Of a stretch of 64,000 bases of DNA, positions 1 through 8,627 are shown piece by piece; the first letter of the stretch is position 1; the number at the start of each line of letters is the position of its first letter. Source of the stretch: Lacisediminihabitans profunda (lineage in GTDB: Bacteria > Actinomycetota > Actinomycetes > Actinomycetales > Microbacteriaceae); assembly GCF_008040105.1 (NCBI RefSeq), contig NZ_VRMG01000009.1, positions 1 to 64,000 on the forward strand, in the 5' to 3' direction. Both the position numbers and the translations under genes were made by a program. The notes under the pieces were generated by a model. It was not told the origin of the DNA and ran no database searches. It saw only the letters and a list, made by a program, of their open reading frames with translations.

Positions 1-141
1 CGTCGACCATTGGAATCCGCCGTACCTAAGCGCGAATCCTTTGCGGGCGGGTCATACGGACACGGCGACCAATGCCAATCTGCGTCCTGGCGGCCGATGC
101 GCTGACTGTCCGGCTTGCGGAACGCCCGATGAAGAGTCCGG

Positions 142-1029
142 CTATCGAGCGAGCCTCAGGTCGCTCACTCCGAACCCGCCCCGCGGAGGCAATGCAGCTT
201 CGATCTGGTCCACGGAGAAAGGCAGTTTGGGTCGGAGTTCTGCCGGTAAGTCCGGAGTGGGTGGGGCGGCTTCGGAAACGCCTTCGGCCAACATCCGGGC
301 CTGCGCTTTAGCAATCAGGGGGACTTTCATCGTCCACTCGGTCAGCTGGGCAACGATCCGGATAAACCAAACTGGTGACGGTACAACGGCAACGCGGCGA
401 CCGACAACTCGCGCGACCCGGTGGACTACTTCGCTCAGCATCAACTCCTCGCCGCCAGTGACGGCGACGGTGGATTTCGGAAGCTTGCCTTCGATCGACG
501 CGACGAGCACATCGACCATCTCACTGACGGGGATTGGGCGGATCGGCTTCTCGTGGAATCCCACGGTGGCAAAGAGCGGGATTGTCTGAACGGAATGGCT
601 GACGTGGTCTACGAGGTGATCACCGTGACCGTAGATCATTCCGGCTTTGAGAATTGTGTAGTCGAGACCTGAGTTACGCAGGAGTTCCTCGGCGGCCCAT
701 TTCGACTCATGGTAGGGCGAACCGCAATCCGGTCGAGCTCGCAAGAAGCTCAGCATCACGATTCGTGTGACCCCTGCCCGTCGTGCGGCCTCGATGACCG
801 TGCGCGTGCCGTCGATGTGAACTTTTTGGTAGGTCTGCTGGCCGATCTCCCGATTGATGCCAGCGCAGTGCGCGACGACCTCACAGCGGGCGAATGCTTC
901 CGTCAAGGCCTCAACGTCCTCGAGGTCGACGCCCGTTCGGCGAGAGACCGTCACAATGTCAGCTGCGTCGAACCGCTCGGCGAGGTGGCGACCTACGAAG
1001 CCGGCGCCACCGGTAATTGCGATCTTCAT
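142..1029 (-). CDS. NAD(P)-binding SDR-family oxidoreductase (extended, NDUFA9-like)
   Basis: A 295-residue protein that opens with the nucleotide-binding motif TGGAGFVGRH at residues 6-15, the GxxGxxG of extended short-chain dehydrogenases. A YHESKWAAEELL stretch in the middle carries the YxxxK active-site pair. The length and the pattern fit the atypical SDR group of NAD-dependent epimerases and NDUFA9-like proteins, which act on nucleotide sugars, quinones or unknown substrates in the cytosol. The substrate cannot be read from the sequence. It is transcribed away from an ArsR regulator at 1112, with a palindrome between the two, so it is probably part of that regulator's regulon (inference). 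Confidence 0.85.
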   Translation of the reverse strand: MKIAITGGAGFVGRHLAERFDAADIVTVSRRTGVDLEDVEALTEAFARCEVVAHCAGINREIGQQTYQKVHIDGTRTVIEAARRAGVTRIVMLSFLRARPDCGSPYHESKWAAEELLRNSGLDYTILKAGMIYGHGDHLVDHVSHSVQTIPLFATVGFHEKPIRPIPVSEMVDVLVASIEGKLPKSTVAVTGGEELMLSEVVHRVARVVGRRVAVVPSPVWFIRIVAQLTEWTMKVPLIAKAQARMLAEGVSEAAPPTPDLPAELRPKLPFSVDQIEAALPPRGGFGVSDLRLAR

Positions 1030-1086
1030 CGTTGCGATCCCCTCAAGAAATCCTGTCTATCCAGAAGTTAGGCCCTTGTTAGCTAT

Positions 1087-1102
1087 TTAGCAATGATGCT
1101 AA
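1087..1102. promoter_or_regulatory. Palindrome TTAGC-N6-GCTAA, probable ArsR operator
   Basis: The 82-bp gap between the divergent SDR and ArsR genes contains TTAGCAATGATGCTAA, an inverted repeat with 5-bp perfect arms. It ends 9 bp before the arsR-type start codon. This is where winged-helix ArsR/SdpR regulators usually bind to repress both directions. The assignment to this regulator is inferred from position only. Confidence 0.45.
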
Positions 1103-1111
1103 GTTGTTGCT

Positions 1112-1456
1112 ATGCAAGACAACGTCAGTGAGATTTTCGAGGCGCTCGCACATCCGACTCGTCGCCAGATCCTCCAGGATTTGAAAGATGGCGAACTGGC
1201 TGCGGGTGAGATCGCATCCCGGTTCCATGTGTCCGGGCCGACCATTTCGAGGCACCTCGGCGTGCTTCGCGGTGCAGGCCTCGTAACCGAGCGAAGGGAT
1301 GCCAACCGCATCCTCTATTCGCTGGTCGGCGATCGACTCGCGTTGTCTGTCGGCGATTTCCTCTCAACCGTGTGCCCTGAGCAAATCGTGATGCGTGAGG
1401 TGCGAAAGCGATCGAACGCGTCGCGGCGCGAGAAGGTCACGGAGGCCACCGCATGA
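1112..1456 (+). CDS. ArsR/SdpR-family winged-helix transcriptional regulator
   Basis: A 114-residue DNA-binding protein. The opening EIFEALAHPTRRQILQDL is the signature first helix of ArsR-family repressors. The recognition helix region SGPTISRHLGVLRGAGLV lies at about residues 42-59, followed by the beta wing ERRDANRILYSL. There is no CxC metal site, so a metal-independent SdpR-like function is more likely than metal sensing. It is divergent from the SDR gene and probably represses it and itself through the palindrome just upstream. Its stop overlaps an ATG at 1453 (ATGA), which suggests it once had a coupled downstream gene. Confidence 0.9.
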   Translation: MQDNVSEIFEALAHPTRRQILQDLKDGELAAGEIASRFHVSGPTISRHLGVLRGAGLVTERRDANRILYSLVGDRLALSVGDFLSTVCPEQIVMREVRKRSNASRREKVTEATA

Positions 1457-1515
1457 GTGGATTCAAGACGCTGCGCGCTCAAGTTCGCCGTCGCCTTTTC
1501 GAAAGGGCGGCCTAA
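1453..1515 (+). pseudogene. Possible truncated start of a gene coupled to the ArsR gene
   Basis: An ATG at 1453 overlaps the ArsR stop codon in the ATGA arrangement typical of coupled genes. The frame runs for only 20 codons ([10 protein letters not shown]...) before TAA at 1513. The DNA after it reads as part of an unrelated ThiF-family gene in another frame. This looks like the stump of a gene cut by a deletion or recombination, but 20 codons are too few to identify it. Confidence 0.3.
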
Positions 1516-1525
1516 CGGCTACGGG

Positions 1526-1840
1526 GCTCGAACTGATGACATCCACGGCGTAAACGTGGCTCGCGATTACGACGTCATCTTCTTCTCCTGCTTCGACCGA
1601 CCCTGGGCCCGAGGGGTGTTGAATGCCCTCCCCTGCACCGACCTAATCCCGGTCATCGACGGCGGCATCACGCTCGACAATTTCCCGGACGGGCGCATGC
1701 GCAATGGCATCTGGCGCGCACACACACTTGCGCCTGGGCGACGATGAATGGCCTGCCTCGGCCAGCTCGGGGTCGGCGAGATTCCTCTCGACAAACAGGG
1801 GCGGCTTGATGACCCGGAGTACATCGCGGATGATGCGGGG
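1526..1840 (+). pseudogene. ThiF/E1-like adenylyltransferase fragment with an in-frame stop
   Basis: The frame reads [19 protein letters not shown], then [17 protein letters not shown], then [14 protein letters not shown]. This is the second half of the ThiF/E1-like Rossmann domain that adenylates a ubiquitin-like or sulfur-carrier protein. A TGA at 1745-1747 interrupts it. The same frame then resumes as MACLGQLGVGEIPLDKQG and LDDPEYIA. In intact relatives the interrupted place is a CxxC zinc motif, so the stop is probably a TGC to TGA change. The ATP-binding N-terminal half is absent. It is a decayed remnant between the ArsR and LysE genes. Confidence 0.7.
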
Positions 1841-1858
1841 CGGTCGTACACTGCGGAG

Positions 1859-2509
1859 ATGACTCTCGCCTCGTTCGCCGCCTTCTCGGGGTTGTGCGTG
1901 CTCTTGGCCGTAACCCCTGGGCCGGATACATTCCTTGCTCTGCGCTTCAGCATGGCCAGGCGGGCGGCCGGGATCGCCAGCGGCCTTGGCTCGTCGGTCG
2001 GATCGATCGCGTGGGCTGCGCTTGTCGCCGCCGGTCTCGCCGCACTGCTTGAACAGTCTGCCGAGTTGTACCGAGTCGTGAAGATCGTCGGAGGACTGTA
2101 CCTGGTGTATTTGGGCATCAGCACCTTCATCAGGGCCAGGCGGTCGCGTGCACGATCAGCGGAGAATCGCCCGCACGCTGCCGCCGTTACCGTGCGCGGA
2201 CTCGGCATCAGGCAGGCATTCGCGGCCGGGATGGCGTCGACGCTGCTGAACCCGAAGGTTGGGTTGTTCTTTCTCGCGATCGTGCCGCAGTTCGTCCCAG
2301 CGCACCAGGCGACAGCGGGTTGGACCCTCATCCTCGGTGTGACCTTTGCCGTCATTGGCGGGATCTACCTCACGGTAATCGCGTTCGTCGCCTCACGTGT
2401 GACGGGCTGGTTGAATCGACCCGCGGTAACGAAGTGGCTGGAGCGGATATCCAGCGGCGTCCTCGCCGCTCTCGGAATCGGCACGATCGTGCTGTCAGCG
2501 CAGGAGTGA
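1859..2509 (+). CDS. LysE/RhtB-family amino-acid exporter
   Basis: A 216-residue integral membrane protein. The early motif AVTPGPDTFLALRFSMARR (about residues 17-35) is the family signature GPxxxxV/L...G. The STLLNPKVGLFFLAIVPQFV stretch near residue 125 is the second conserved block. Hydrophobic segments fit the usual six transmembrane helices. Members export amino acids such as lysine, threonine or homoserine lactone; the substrate here is unknown. The frame is open further upstream, but that part is the ThiF remnant, so the ATG at 1859 is chosen. GCGGAG just before it may serve as a weak ribosome site. Confidence 0.88.
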   Translation: MTLASFAAFSGLCVLLAVTPGPDTFLALRFSMARRAAGIASGLGSSVGSIAWAALVAAGLAALLEQSAELYRVVKIVGGLYLVYLGISTFIRARRSRARSAENRPHAAAVTVRGLGIRQAFAAGMASTLLNPKVGLFFLAIVPQFVPAHQATAGWTLILGVTFAVIGGIYLTVIAFVASRVTGWLNRPAVTKWLERISSGVLAALGIGTIVLSAQE

Positions 2510-3217
2510 CCCGACGCCTGCGTTGCACTGTCGTTTGTGGGGCGTCACGGGGCGCCCTTCTACCGCGCCGACGACGTGGCGAGCTTGACGCGCATCACGC
2601 TTCAGGCGATCGACGAGCTGGTTTGGGAGCGCCGCCTGCTGGCGCTCACCTCGCCCTCCGGTGCTGTCGCCAACCTCACTAGACCCGGATGCGCGGGACC
2701 CGCTCGGCAGTGCGCTGTGGCTAAACCGAGTGAAAGGCCCGGCGGTTTCGATCGTTGCGGCGCAACAGTGTCAACCACACCCTTGCCGCTAGAAGCCCGA
2801 CCCAACACGTGCAAGGTCCCTGGTGTGTGGTGGAGGATTCAGGAAGTGGATTAGCCCCAGCCCTGTCGCTCTGGCCGCCCGCTCTCTTTTCGCCGGAGGG
2901 TCAGGTCGGCAGTAATCCGCGGGTTCACGCGAACAGGCCCGTCACAGTTGTGCGCGCAGCACCGCCCCCGCGCACGGTTCCCTTCATCAAAGGTGGCGTG
3001 ACGAACTCGGTCAACCTCCTCGACCAACGTTCCCGGCGGGTGGTCTTCGTCGGGCGTCGCAACAACCCCAGCCGTTCATCGGCTGTTTGGTTGCCCCCCT
3101 TTGGGGGCCATGTCAGTGTCTTTACTTGGGCCGTAGCGAGGCCGCACTACCGGTACGAGCAGCCGTCGACATCATCGCGGGTCTGCGTTCTCAGCAACAC
3201 AAACTCCGGAAACAGGT
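2510..3217. other. 708-bp stretch without a recognisable gene
   Basis: Open frames here have no family signature. One plus-strand frame near 2540-2690 (YRADDVASLTRITLQAIDEL) has coding-like composition but no clear start or known relative, and may be a gene remnant. The right half should hold the promoter of the phosphoesterase gene at 3218. A GC-rich hairpin (GCCCCC, loop, GGGGGC) lies at about 3093-3108. Confidence 0.4.
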
Positions 3218-6103
3218 ATGCACATGAACAGCAAATCTCCTCGGCCATGGCAGTCCAGCCTGCGCCATCTCTCCTCGGTAGCCAAAGGACACCGCATCCT
3301 TACCGTCACCGCGGCGGGCTGCGCACTTGCGCTGCTGGGCGGCGGCATCGCCACCGCCTCGACGCTCGCTTTCGGCAACCAACAGGTCGGAACCCAGTAC
3401 AACGGCGGGGAACAGATCGCCTCCAACCAGATGCTCCAGCCCATCGGCGACCGTCTGATGACGCCGTTCGGCAAGCTCATGGGCTCGGTCGTCAGCCCGA
3501 ATGGCCGCTACCTCGTCGGAACCAGCGCCGATCGCTCGGTCGACCTGCAAGTCTTCGACCTGAGCACGTATAAGCCGGTCGCCGCGGCCGGCACCCGCTC
3601 CGTCGCCTCGTTCGCAACCGCCGCGACTAACGCTGGCTACGGGAACATGGCCTACCTCAAGATCTCCGATGGCACGGTCGGCCAGGAAGGCCCGGTCTTC
3701 TCCGCTGACGGGAAGTTCCTCTTCGCCCCGGTCGCCACCGGCATCGTCCGGTACCCGTTCAACGCCGACGGCTCGCTCGGAGCCGGCACCACGATCAGCA
3801 TCCCAACCACGGGTGGCCTCCAATCGCTGACAGCCGGCATGGCCTTCTCCGCCGACGGCTCGACCCTCTACGCCGCCGTCAACGGCCAGAACACGGTGGT
3901 CGCGATCGACGCGGCCGCAGGCACGATAACGAAGACCTTCGCCGTCGGGATCGCCCCCCGCCAGCTGAAGTTCGTCGGCAACACGCTCTACGTTTCGAAC
4001 GAGGGCGGCCGTCGGGCCGTCGCGGGCGACCCGACAATGGGCTCCTACGGAACCCAGGTGCCCGCCGACACCACGCTGGGCACCACCACGACGGGTACGG
4101 TCAGCGTCATCGACACGGCGAACCCATCGACGCCGGTGTCGTCGATCCCCGTTCAACTCCACCCCACGGCGATGTACCTCGACGGCACCACCCTGTACGT
4201 AGCCAACACCAACAGCGACACCCTCTCGGTCATCGACACGAAGACCGGCACGGTCAGGCAGACCATCGCGACGCAGCCCTGGGCCTCGTCGAAGACCGGT
4301 TATGAACCGACCGCGATCACCATGCAGGGCGACCACCTGCTGGTTTCCCTTGGCCGCGCCAACGCCATCGCGGTGTACAAGATCGACCGGAAGGACCCAC
4401 GCGACCCGGCGAGCTACATCGGCCTCCTGCCGACGGACTACTTCCCGCAGAACGTCAGCACGGTGAATGGCCAGATCGTGGTCACCAACACGCGCGGCAT
4501 CGACGCGCGCGGCCCGGCGATCACCTACAACAAGGGGGAGGGCACCGTTCCGGCGACGGGCCACGGAACCCACTCGACTACCGCCTCGCTCACCCGGTTC
4601 ACCCTGCCAAGCGATCAGAAGATCCAGAAGTACACCGCGGCCGTATTCACCCAGAACGGCTGGGATGCCAGCTCGGTGCTGCAGGCCCACGGAAGCCAGG
4701 GCGACAACCGGCCGGTCGAGGCCATCCCGAAGCGGATCGGAGATCCATCGGCCATCAAGCACGTGTTTCTCCTCGTCAAGGAGAACCGCAGCTACGACCA
4801 GCTCTACGGCGACATGAAGCAAGGTAACGGCGACCCGTCCCTGGCGCAGTTCGGTCAGAAGGTCACCCCAAACCAGCACGCACTAGCGACCCAGTTCGGC
4901 CTGTACGACAACATTTACGACATCGGCACGAACTCGGCCGAGGGCCACAACTGGCTCATGCAGGGCGACAACCCGGCCTACACCGAGACCAGCGCGGGCG
5001 AGTACACCCGCTCCTACGACACGGAGGAAGACGTGCTCGGCCACCAGCGCTCCGGCTTCCTCTGGAACTCGATCCAGTCCGCCGGCAAGACCGCACGCAA
5101 CTTCGGCGAGTTCGAGTACGGCGAGGGCAAGTCGGCCGACGCGACCTGGCAGAAGTACTACTGCACGGCGAAGGACGTCATGGCGGGCGGTGACGCGGCC
5201 CAGCTGTTTTCTCCGTCGCTTCAGCTGCACGCCAGCTCCGCCATCCCGTCGCTCAACGCCATCACGGATCCGAATGCCGCACCGTTCGACCTGGCGATAC
5301 CGGACATCTACCGCTACCAGACCTGGAAACAGGATTTCAAGAAGAACGGTCCGGCGAACCTGAACATGGTGTGGCTGTCGAGCGACCACACGGGCGGCAC
5401 CGCCGACCCCGAGGCCCAGGTTGCCGACAACGACCTCGCGGTCGGCAAGATCGTCGACGAGATCTCGCACTCCCCATACTGGAAGGACTCGGCGATCTTC
5501 GTCGCCGAAGACGACACCCAGGACGGCGCCGACCACGTCGATGGCCACCGGGCTCCCATCCAGGTGATCAGTCCGTACGCGGTGCACGGCAAGACGGTCA
5601 GCACGTTCTACTCGCAGATCAGCTTGGTCCGCACCATCGAGCAGATCCTCGGCGCCCAGCCGCTGAACCAGAAGCTCGCCGCGGCGACGCCGATGACCGA
5701 GGCGTTCACCAACAAGGCCGACCTGACACCGTACAACTCGGTGCTCAACCAGGTGCCCCTGACCGAGGGTGTGGTGACCGCGCCTGACTGCGGATACGAC
5801 ACGCTCGGCGCGACCGGCGCCGCGGCGGAGGCGGTCAACGCCGCAGCCGCCAAGGCGGCCGTCATCCCGCCGGCCGAGAAGACCGTCGCCGCCCAGTGGC
5901 AGAAGTGGTCGGAGAAGCAGCGCTTCACCGGGACCGCCCGCCAGGATGCGGTGCCCGACTTCAACAACCCGGAGCTGATGAACCGCTGGACGTGGTACCA
6001 GACGAAGCACTGGACGTCTCCGTACCCCGGGGACGCAAAGATCTACGGTCCTGACGAGGTCCCCGGCATCCCGGCAGGCTCGACCAGCCACAACGACGGC
6101 TGA
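3218..6103 (+). CDS. Secreted bifunctional YncE-like beta-propeller / alkaline phosphatase-family phosphoesterase
   Basis: A 961-residue exported protein. A basic N-terminus and the hydrophobic run ILTVTAAGCALALLGGGIATA form a signal peptide. Residues of about 90-450 carry repeated YVTN-type blades such as GTVSVIDTANPSTP and LYVANTNSDTLSVIDTKTG, a beta-propeller. From about residue 515 an alkaline-phosphatase-superfamily phosphoesterase begins with HVFLLVKENRSYDQLYGD, whose ENRSYD is the metal-site motif. It continues with EGHNW, LSSDHTGG and EDDTQDGADHVDGHRAP. The fold probably hydrolyses a phosphoester outside the cell; the substrate is unknown. An ATG two codons further in (3224) is an alternative start. 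A strong hairpin follows the gene. Confidence 0.9.
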   Translation: MHMNSKSPRPWQSSLRHLSSVAKGHRILTVTAAGCALALLGGGIATASTLAFGNQQVGTQYNGGEQIASNQMLQPIGDRLMTPFGKLMGSVVSPNGRYLVGTSADRSVDLQVFDLSTYKPVAAAGTRSVASFATAATNAGYGNMAYLKISDGTVGQEGPVFSADGKFLFAPVATGIVRYPFNADGSLGAGTTISIPTTGGLQSLTAGMAFSADGSTLYAAVNGQNTVVAIDAAAGTITKTFAVGIAPRQLKFVGNTLYVSNEGGRRAVAGDPTMGSYGTQVPADTTLGTTTTGTVSVIDTANPSTPVSSIPVQLHPTAMYLDGTTLYVANTNSDTLSVIDTKTGTVRQTIATQPWASSKTGYEPTAITMQGDHLLVSLGRANAIAVYKIDRKDPRDPASYIGLLPTDYFPQNVSTVNGQIVVTNTRGIDARGPAITYNKGEGTVPATGHGTHSTTASLTRFTLPSDQKIQKYTAAVFTQNGWDASSVLQAHGSQGDNRPVEAIPKRIGDPSAIKHVFLLVKENRSYDQLYGDMKQGNGDPSLAQFGQKVTPNQHALATQFGLYDNIYDIGTNSAEGHNWLMQGDNPAYTETSAGEYTRSYDTEEDVLGHQRSGFLWNSIQSAGKTARNFGEFEYGEGKSADATWQKYYCTAKDVMAGGDAAQLFSPSLQLHASSAIPSLNAITDPNAAPFDLAIPDIYRYQTWKQDFKKNGPANLNMVWLSSDHTGGTADPEAQVADNDLAVGKIVDEISHSPYWKDSAIFVAEDDTQDGADHVDGHRAPIQVISPYAVHGKTVSTFYSQISLVRTIEQILGAQPLNQKLAAATPMTEAFTNKADLTPYNSVLNQVPLTEGVVTAPDCGYDTLGATGAAAEAVNAAAAKAAVIPPAEKTVAAQWQKWSEKQRFTGTARQDAVPDFNNPELMNRWTWYQTKHWTSPYPGDAKIYGPDEVPGIPAGSTSHNDG

Positions 6104-6120
6104 CCACCGGGCAGCGGCAC

Positions 6121-6158
6121 GGACATGGGCACCCAGCTTCAGCTGGGTGCCCATGTCC
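6121..6158. terminator. Perfect 18-bp hairpin, bidirectional terminator
   Basis: Two perfect 18-nt complementary arms (6121-6138 and 6141-6158) flank a 2-nt centre, 18 bp after the phosphoesterase stop. No T-tract follows. It lies between convergent genes, so it can end transcription from both sides, as GC-rich hairpins without T-tracts often do in actinobacteria. Confidence 0.8.
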
Positions 6159-6289
6159 AGTTCGAGCAGACCCGAGTGTCGCTACGTCAGAGGCGGTGGC
6201 TCTTGAGCGTCGAGGAGCGAAGGTTCGGGGTCCGGCTTCGACACGACGAACCAGCCGTAGCCGAGCAATTCGGCAGACTCCGCTCTTAT

Positions 6290-6979
6290 CTAAGCGGGCT
6301 CCGTGGGAACGAGTTCACGTCGAAGCGCGTCGACGTACCACGAGGTGATTGAGGTCGGGTGGGTGATTGCCGTTCCGACAACGACCGCGTAGGCGCCCCG
6401 GTCGAGCGCCTCGCTCGCTTGAGCGGGCGTTCGGATTCGGCCTTCGGCAAAGACGGGGACGCTCAGGGCGGCTGCCATCTCACTGATCAGCTCGAGGTCG
6501 GGTCCGATGGTCCTCGGGCGCGCGCCCGTGTATCCGGAGAGGGTCGTGCCGACGATGTCCGCCCCGGCATCCTGAGCCGATAGGCCGTCCTCCAAACTGC
6601 CGGCATCGGCCATGACCAACGCTCCGGTGGTCTCATGGATCGCCCGGATCGTTTCCGCGAGCGTCAGGCCGTCGGGGCGATCGCGGCGAGTGCCATCGAT
6701 CGCGACGATGTCTGCTCCGGCCTCGGCCACGGCGATCGCGTGCGCGAGAGTGGGAGTGATGAAGACATCACCGTCTCCTACCTTCAACAGCCCGATGAGG
6801 GGGAGTGCGACAAGTTGTCGGATAAGTGTGATGTCCTCAATCCCTTGGGCGCGTATTCCCGCGGCCCCACCTGCGGCTGCAGACATCGCAATCAGGGACA
6901 TGGCGCGTGGGTCTCGAAGGGGTTCACCAGGATAGGCCTGGCAGGAGACGATTAGTCCGCCGCGAAGGGAGTCGATCAT
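6290..6979 (-). CDS. nanE: N-acetylmannosamine-6-phosphate 2-epimerase
   Basis: A 229-residue TIM-barrel protein of the NanE family, which converts ManNAc-6-phosphate to GlcNAc-6-phosphate in the cytosol. Family features are the start GGLIVSCQAYPGEPLRDP, the block GGAAGIRAQG, LPLIGLLKV, ADIVAIDGTRRDRPDG and MADAGSLEDG, and the phosphate-binding end VVVGTAITHP. It is the last gene of a minus-strand operon. Its start overlaps the NanK stop by 4 bp (ATGA). With NanK and the divergent nagB it makes a ManNAc to fructose-6-phosphate route that lacks only the deacetylase NagA in this window. Confidence 0.92.
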   Translation of the reverse strand: MIDSLRGGLIVSCQAYPGEPLRDPRAMSLIAMSAAAGGAAGIRAQGIEDITLIRQLVALPLIGLLKVGDGDVFITPTLAHAIAVAEAGADIVAIDGTRRDRPDGLTLAETIRAIHETTGALVMADAGSLEDGLSAQDAGADIVGTTLSGYTGARPRTIGPDLELISEMAAALSVPVFAEGRIRTPAQASEALDRGAYAVVVGTAITHPTSITSWYVDALRRELVPTEPA

Positions 6980-7896
6980 GCGAGTTTCTCCAAGAGGTCG
7001 AAAGCTTGTTTTGCCGAGCCGATGATGGCGGCGTCGTCGCCCAACTCGGCTTTCACCAGCAGGACGTCACTCAGAATGGGCAGGGCCGTATCGCGAAGGC
7101 CCGCCTCCATTGCGGACCACCACGGTTCGCCCGCGTTTCGCATCCCGCCCGCAATGATGATCACGTCTGGGTCGATGACATTGGTGAGGCCGCCCAATGC
7201 CTGGCCGAGAGTTCTCCCCGCGGTGGACACGGCACGCGAGGCGAGCGGATCTGTCTGCGCGAGCCGAACGACCGCGCGTGCATCCTCCTGCCCGGGGTCT
7301 CCTCCGAGCTTCAGATAATAGGCGTGAAGTGCGGTTCCTGAGGCGATTGCCTCGACATGGCCGATGCGGCCGCAGGGGCAGAGCATCCCATCCGCTTCCG
7401 CGACCGGCAGGTGGCCGAAGTGACCAGCCACACCGTGCGCCCCGGCTTGAACCACCCCATTGATCACAACCGCTCCGCCGATGCCGGTGCCTACGGCCGC
7501 GACCAGCACAGTGCCGTGCCCACGCCCCGCCCCCACGAACGCTTCACCCACCGCATGCGCGTGCACGTCGTTGCTCGCGGAGACGGGAAGGCCGAGTCCG
7601 CTCTCCAGCAGGAGGCCGAGTTCTGTGCCGGCCCAGTCCCTAAGGTGATCCGTGGCGGAAATCACGCGTCGAGTTATCGGGTCGATGACCCCCGCCGAGC
7701 CCACTCCCACCGCGACGACCTGAACGCCTTCCCTGAGTTCGCGTGCGAGCCCCAAGGCTTTGGTGACGATCTGTGTGCCGCCGAGAGCGGCCGGGGTTGG
7801 AGTCTCCGCGCGGCGAACCACGGTGCCGGCACGATTGACGAGCCCGGCGGCGATCTTGGTACCACCGATGTCGATCCCCAGTGCGAGGTCGCTCAC
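6976..7896 (-). CDS. nanK: ROK-family kinase, probable N-acetylmannosamine kinase
   Basis: A 306-residue sugar kinase. The N-terminal ATP motif DIGGTKIAAGLV (about residues 9-20) and the block GTGIGGAVVINGVV are typical of ROK kinases. HFGHLPVAEADGMLCPCGRIGHVEAIASG carries the zinc-binding CxCGxxGHxE site, with one Cys of the usual motif replaced. There is no DNA-binding domain, so this is an enzyme and not a ROK repressor. Position between GntR and NanE, overlapping both by 4 bp, favours ManNAc as substrate; glucosamine or glucose kinase activity cannot be excluded. Confidence 0.82.
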   Translation of the reverse strand: MSDLALGIDIGGTKIAAGLVNRAGTVVRRAETPTPAALGGTQIVTKALGLARELREGVQVVAVGVGSAGVIDPITRRVISATDHLRDWAGTELGLLLESGLGLPVSASNDVHAHAVGEAFVGAGRGHGTVLVAAVGTGIGGAVVINGVVQAGAHGVAGHFGHLPVAEADGMLCPCGRIGHVEAIASGTALHAYYLKLGGDPGQEDARAVVRLAQTDPLASRAVSTAGRTLGQALGGLTNVIDPDVIIIAGGMRNAGEPWWSAMEAGLRDTALPILSDVLLVKAELGDDAAIIGSAKQAFDLLEKLA

Positions 7897-8600
7897 TTTT
7901 CTGATTCTCTGGTCACGGCAAGCTGGAAGGTATACCGGTCGGCCCGATAGATGGTGCGGGCGTATTCGATCAACTGGCCGCGTCGGGATGAGCTCACGCG
8001 CGTGACGGCGAGCGCGGCGGTGCCCGGCTCCACCCCGAGAAGTCGGCTTTGTTCGTCGTCGAGTGCGATCGCCTGGATTTCCTGTTCCGCGCGATGGAGT
8101 TCGTGGCCGGCTCGATCGAGCTGCGAGTAGAGGGACTCGGTCAGTTTGAAGTCCTCAAGGGCGAGCACCTCTCTCGGAAGGTAGACGTCCTCGATCGCCA
8201 TCGGATTTTCGTCAGCCAGCCGGAGTCGTCTGATGTGGGTGCATTCCGAGTCGACTGGGATGCTGAGTGAACGCGCGATCTCGCCGGTCGCCGGCACGCT
8301 GGTGAGCGCCAACACTCGGGAGGAAGCGGCAAAGCCACGGCTCATCATGTCCTCGGTGAACGAGGTCAATTTGGGTGTCTTCAGGAACAGGTCGGTGGAT
8401 CCCACGTATGTCCCTGAGCCGTGGATGTTGTACACGCGCCCCTCGTCCACGAGCTTGGCGATTGCCTGGCGTACCGTCATGCGGCTCACACCATAGACCG
8501 ACATGAGGTCCCGCTCGGAGGGGAGCGCGTCGTGTGGCCTCAGGGATGCGGCGATGGTGTCGCGAATGCCTGCCGCTACAGTCTCGTATTTATGAGCCAT
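7893..8600 (-). CDS. GntR/HutC-family regulator (DasR/NagR-like)
   Basis: A 235-residue regulator. The N-terminal GntR winged helix contains LPSERDLMSVYGVSRMTVRQAIAKL and the wing EGRVYNIHGSGTYVG at about residues 24-68. The rest is a UTRA effector domain with LRLADENPMAIEDVYLP and the typical IEYARTIYRADRYTFQL near the C-terminus. DasR/NagR proteins of this class respond to glucosamine-6-phosphate or GlcNAc-6-phosphate. It is the fourth gene of the amino-sugar operon and its likely operator, a dre-type palindrome, lies at 11835-11850 in front of the operon. The pairing is inference, but both parts fit the family well. Confidence 0.88.
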   Translation of the reverse strand: MAHKYETVAAGIRDTIAASLRPHDALPSERDLMSVYGVSRMTVRQAIAKLVDEGRVYNIHGSGTYVGSTDLFLKTPKLTSFTEDMMSRGFAASSRVLALTSVPATGEIARSLSIPVDSECTHIRRLRLADENPMAIEDVYLPREVLALEDFKLTESLYSQLDRAGHELHRAEQEIQAIALDDEQSRLLGVEPGTAALAVTRVSSSRRGQLIEYARTIYRADRYTFQLAVTRESEK

Positions 8601-8627
8601 CGCACGTTCTCCTCAGATCGAGAGTCA

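Noticed and set aside
1745-1747. TGA in the ThiF remnant as a selenocysteine codon
   Set aside because: No SECIS-like structure is evident, the gene lacks its N-terminal half, and the residue fits a lost zinc-ligand Cys. Decay is simpler.
3191-6154. Two long minus-strand open frames opposite the phosphoesterase gene
   Set aside because: They mirror the high-GC third-codon pattern of the real gene, have no domains and are rich in Arg, Gly and Val. They are shadows.
6976-7896. ROK protein as a transcriptional repressor
   Set aside because: It has no N-terminal winged helix, unlike the ROK protein at 34285, and starts directly with the ATP motif. It is an enzyme.
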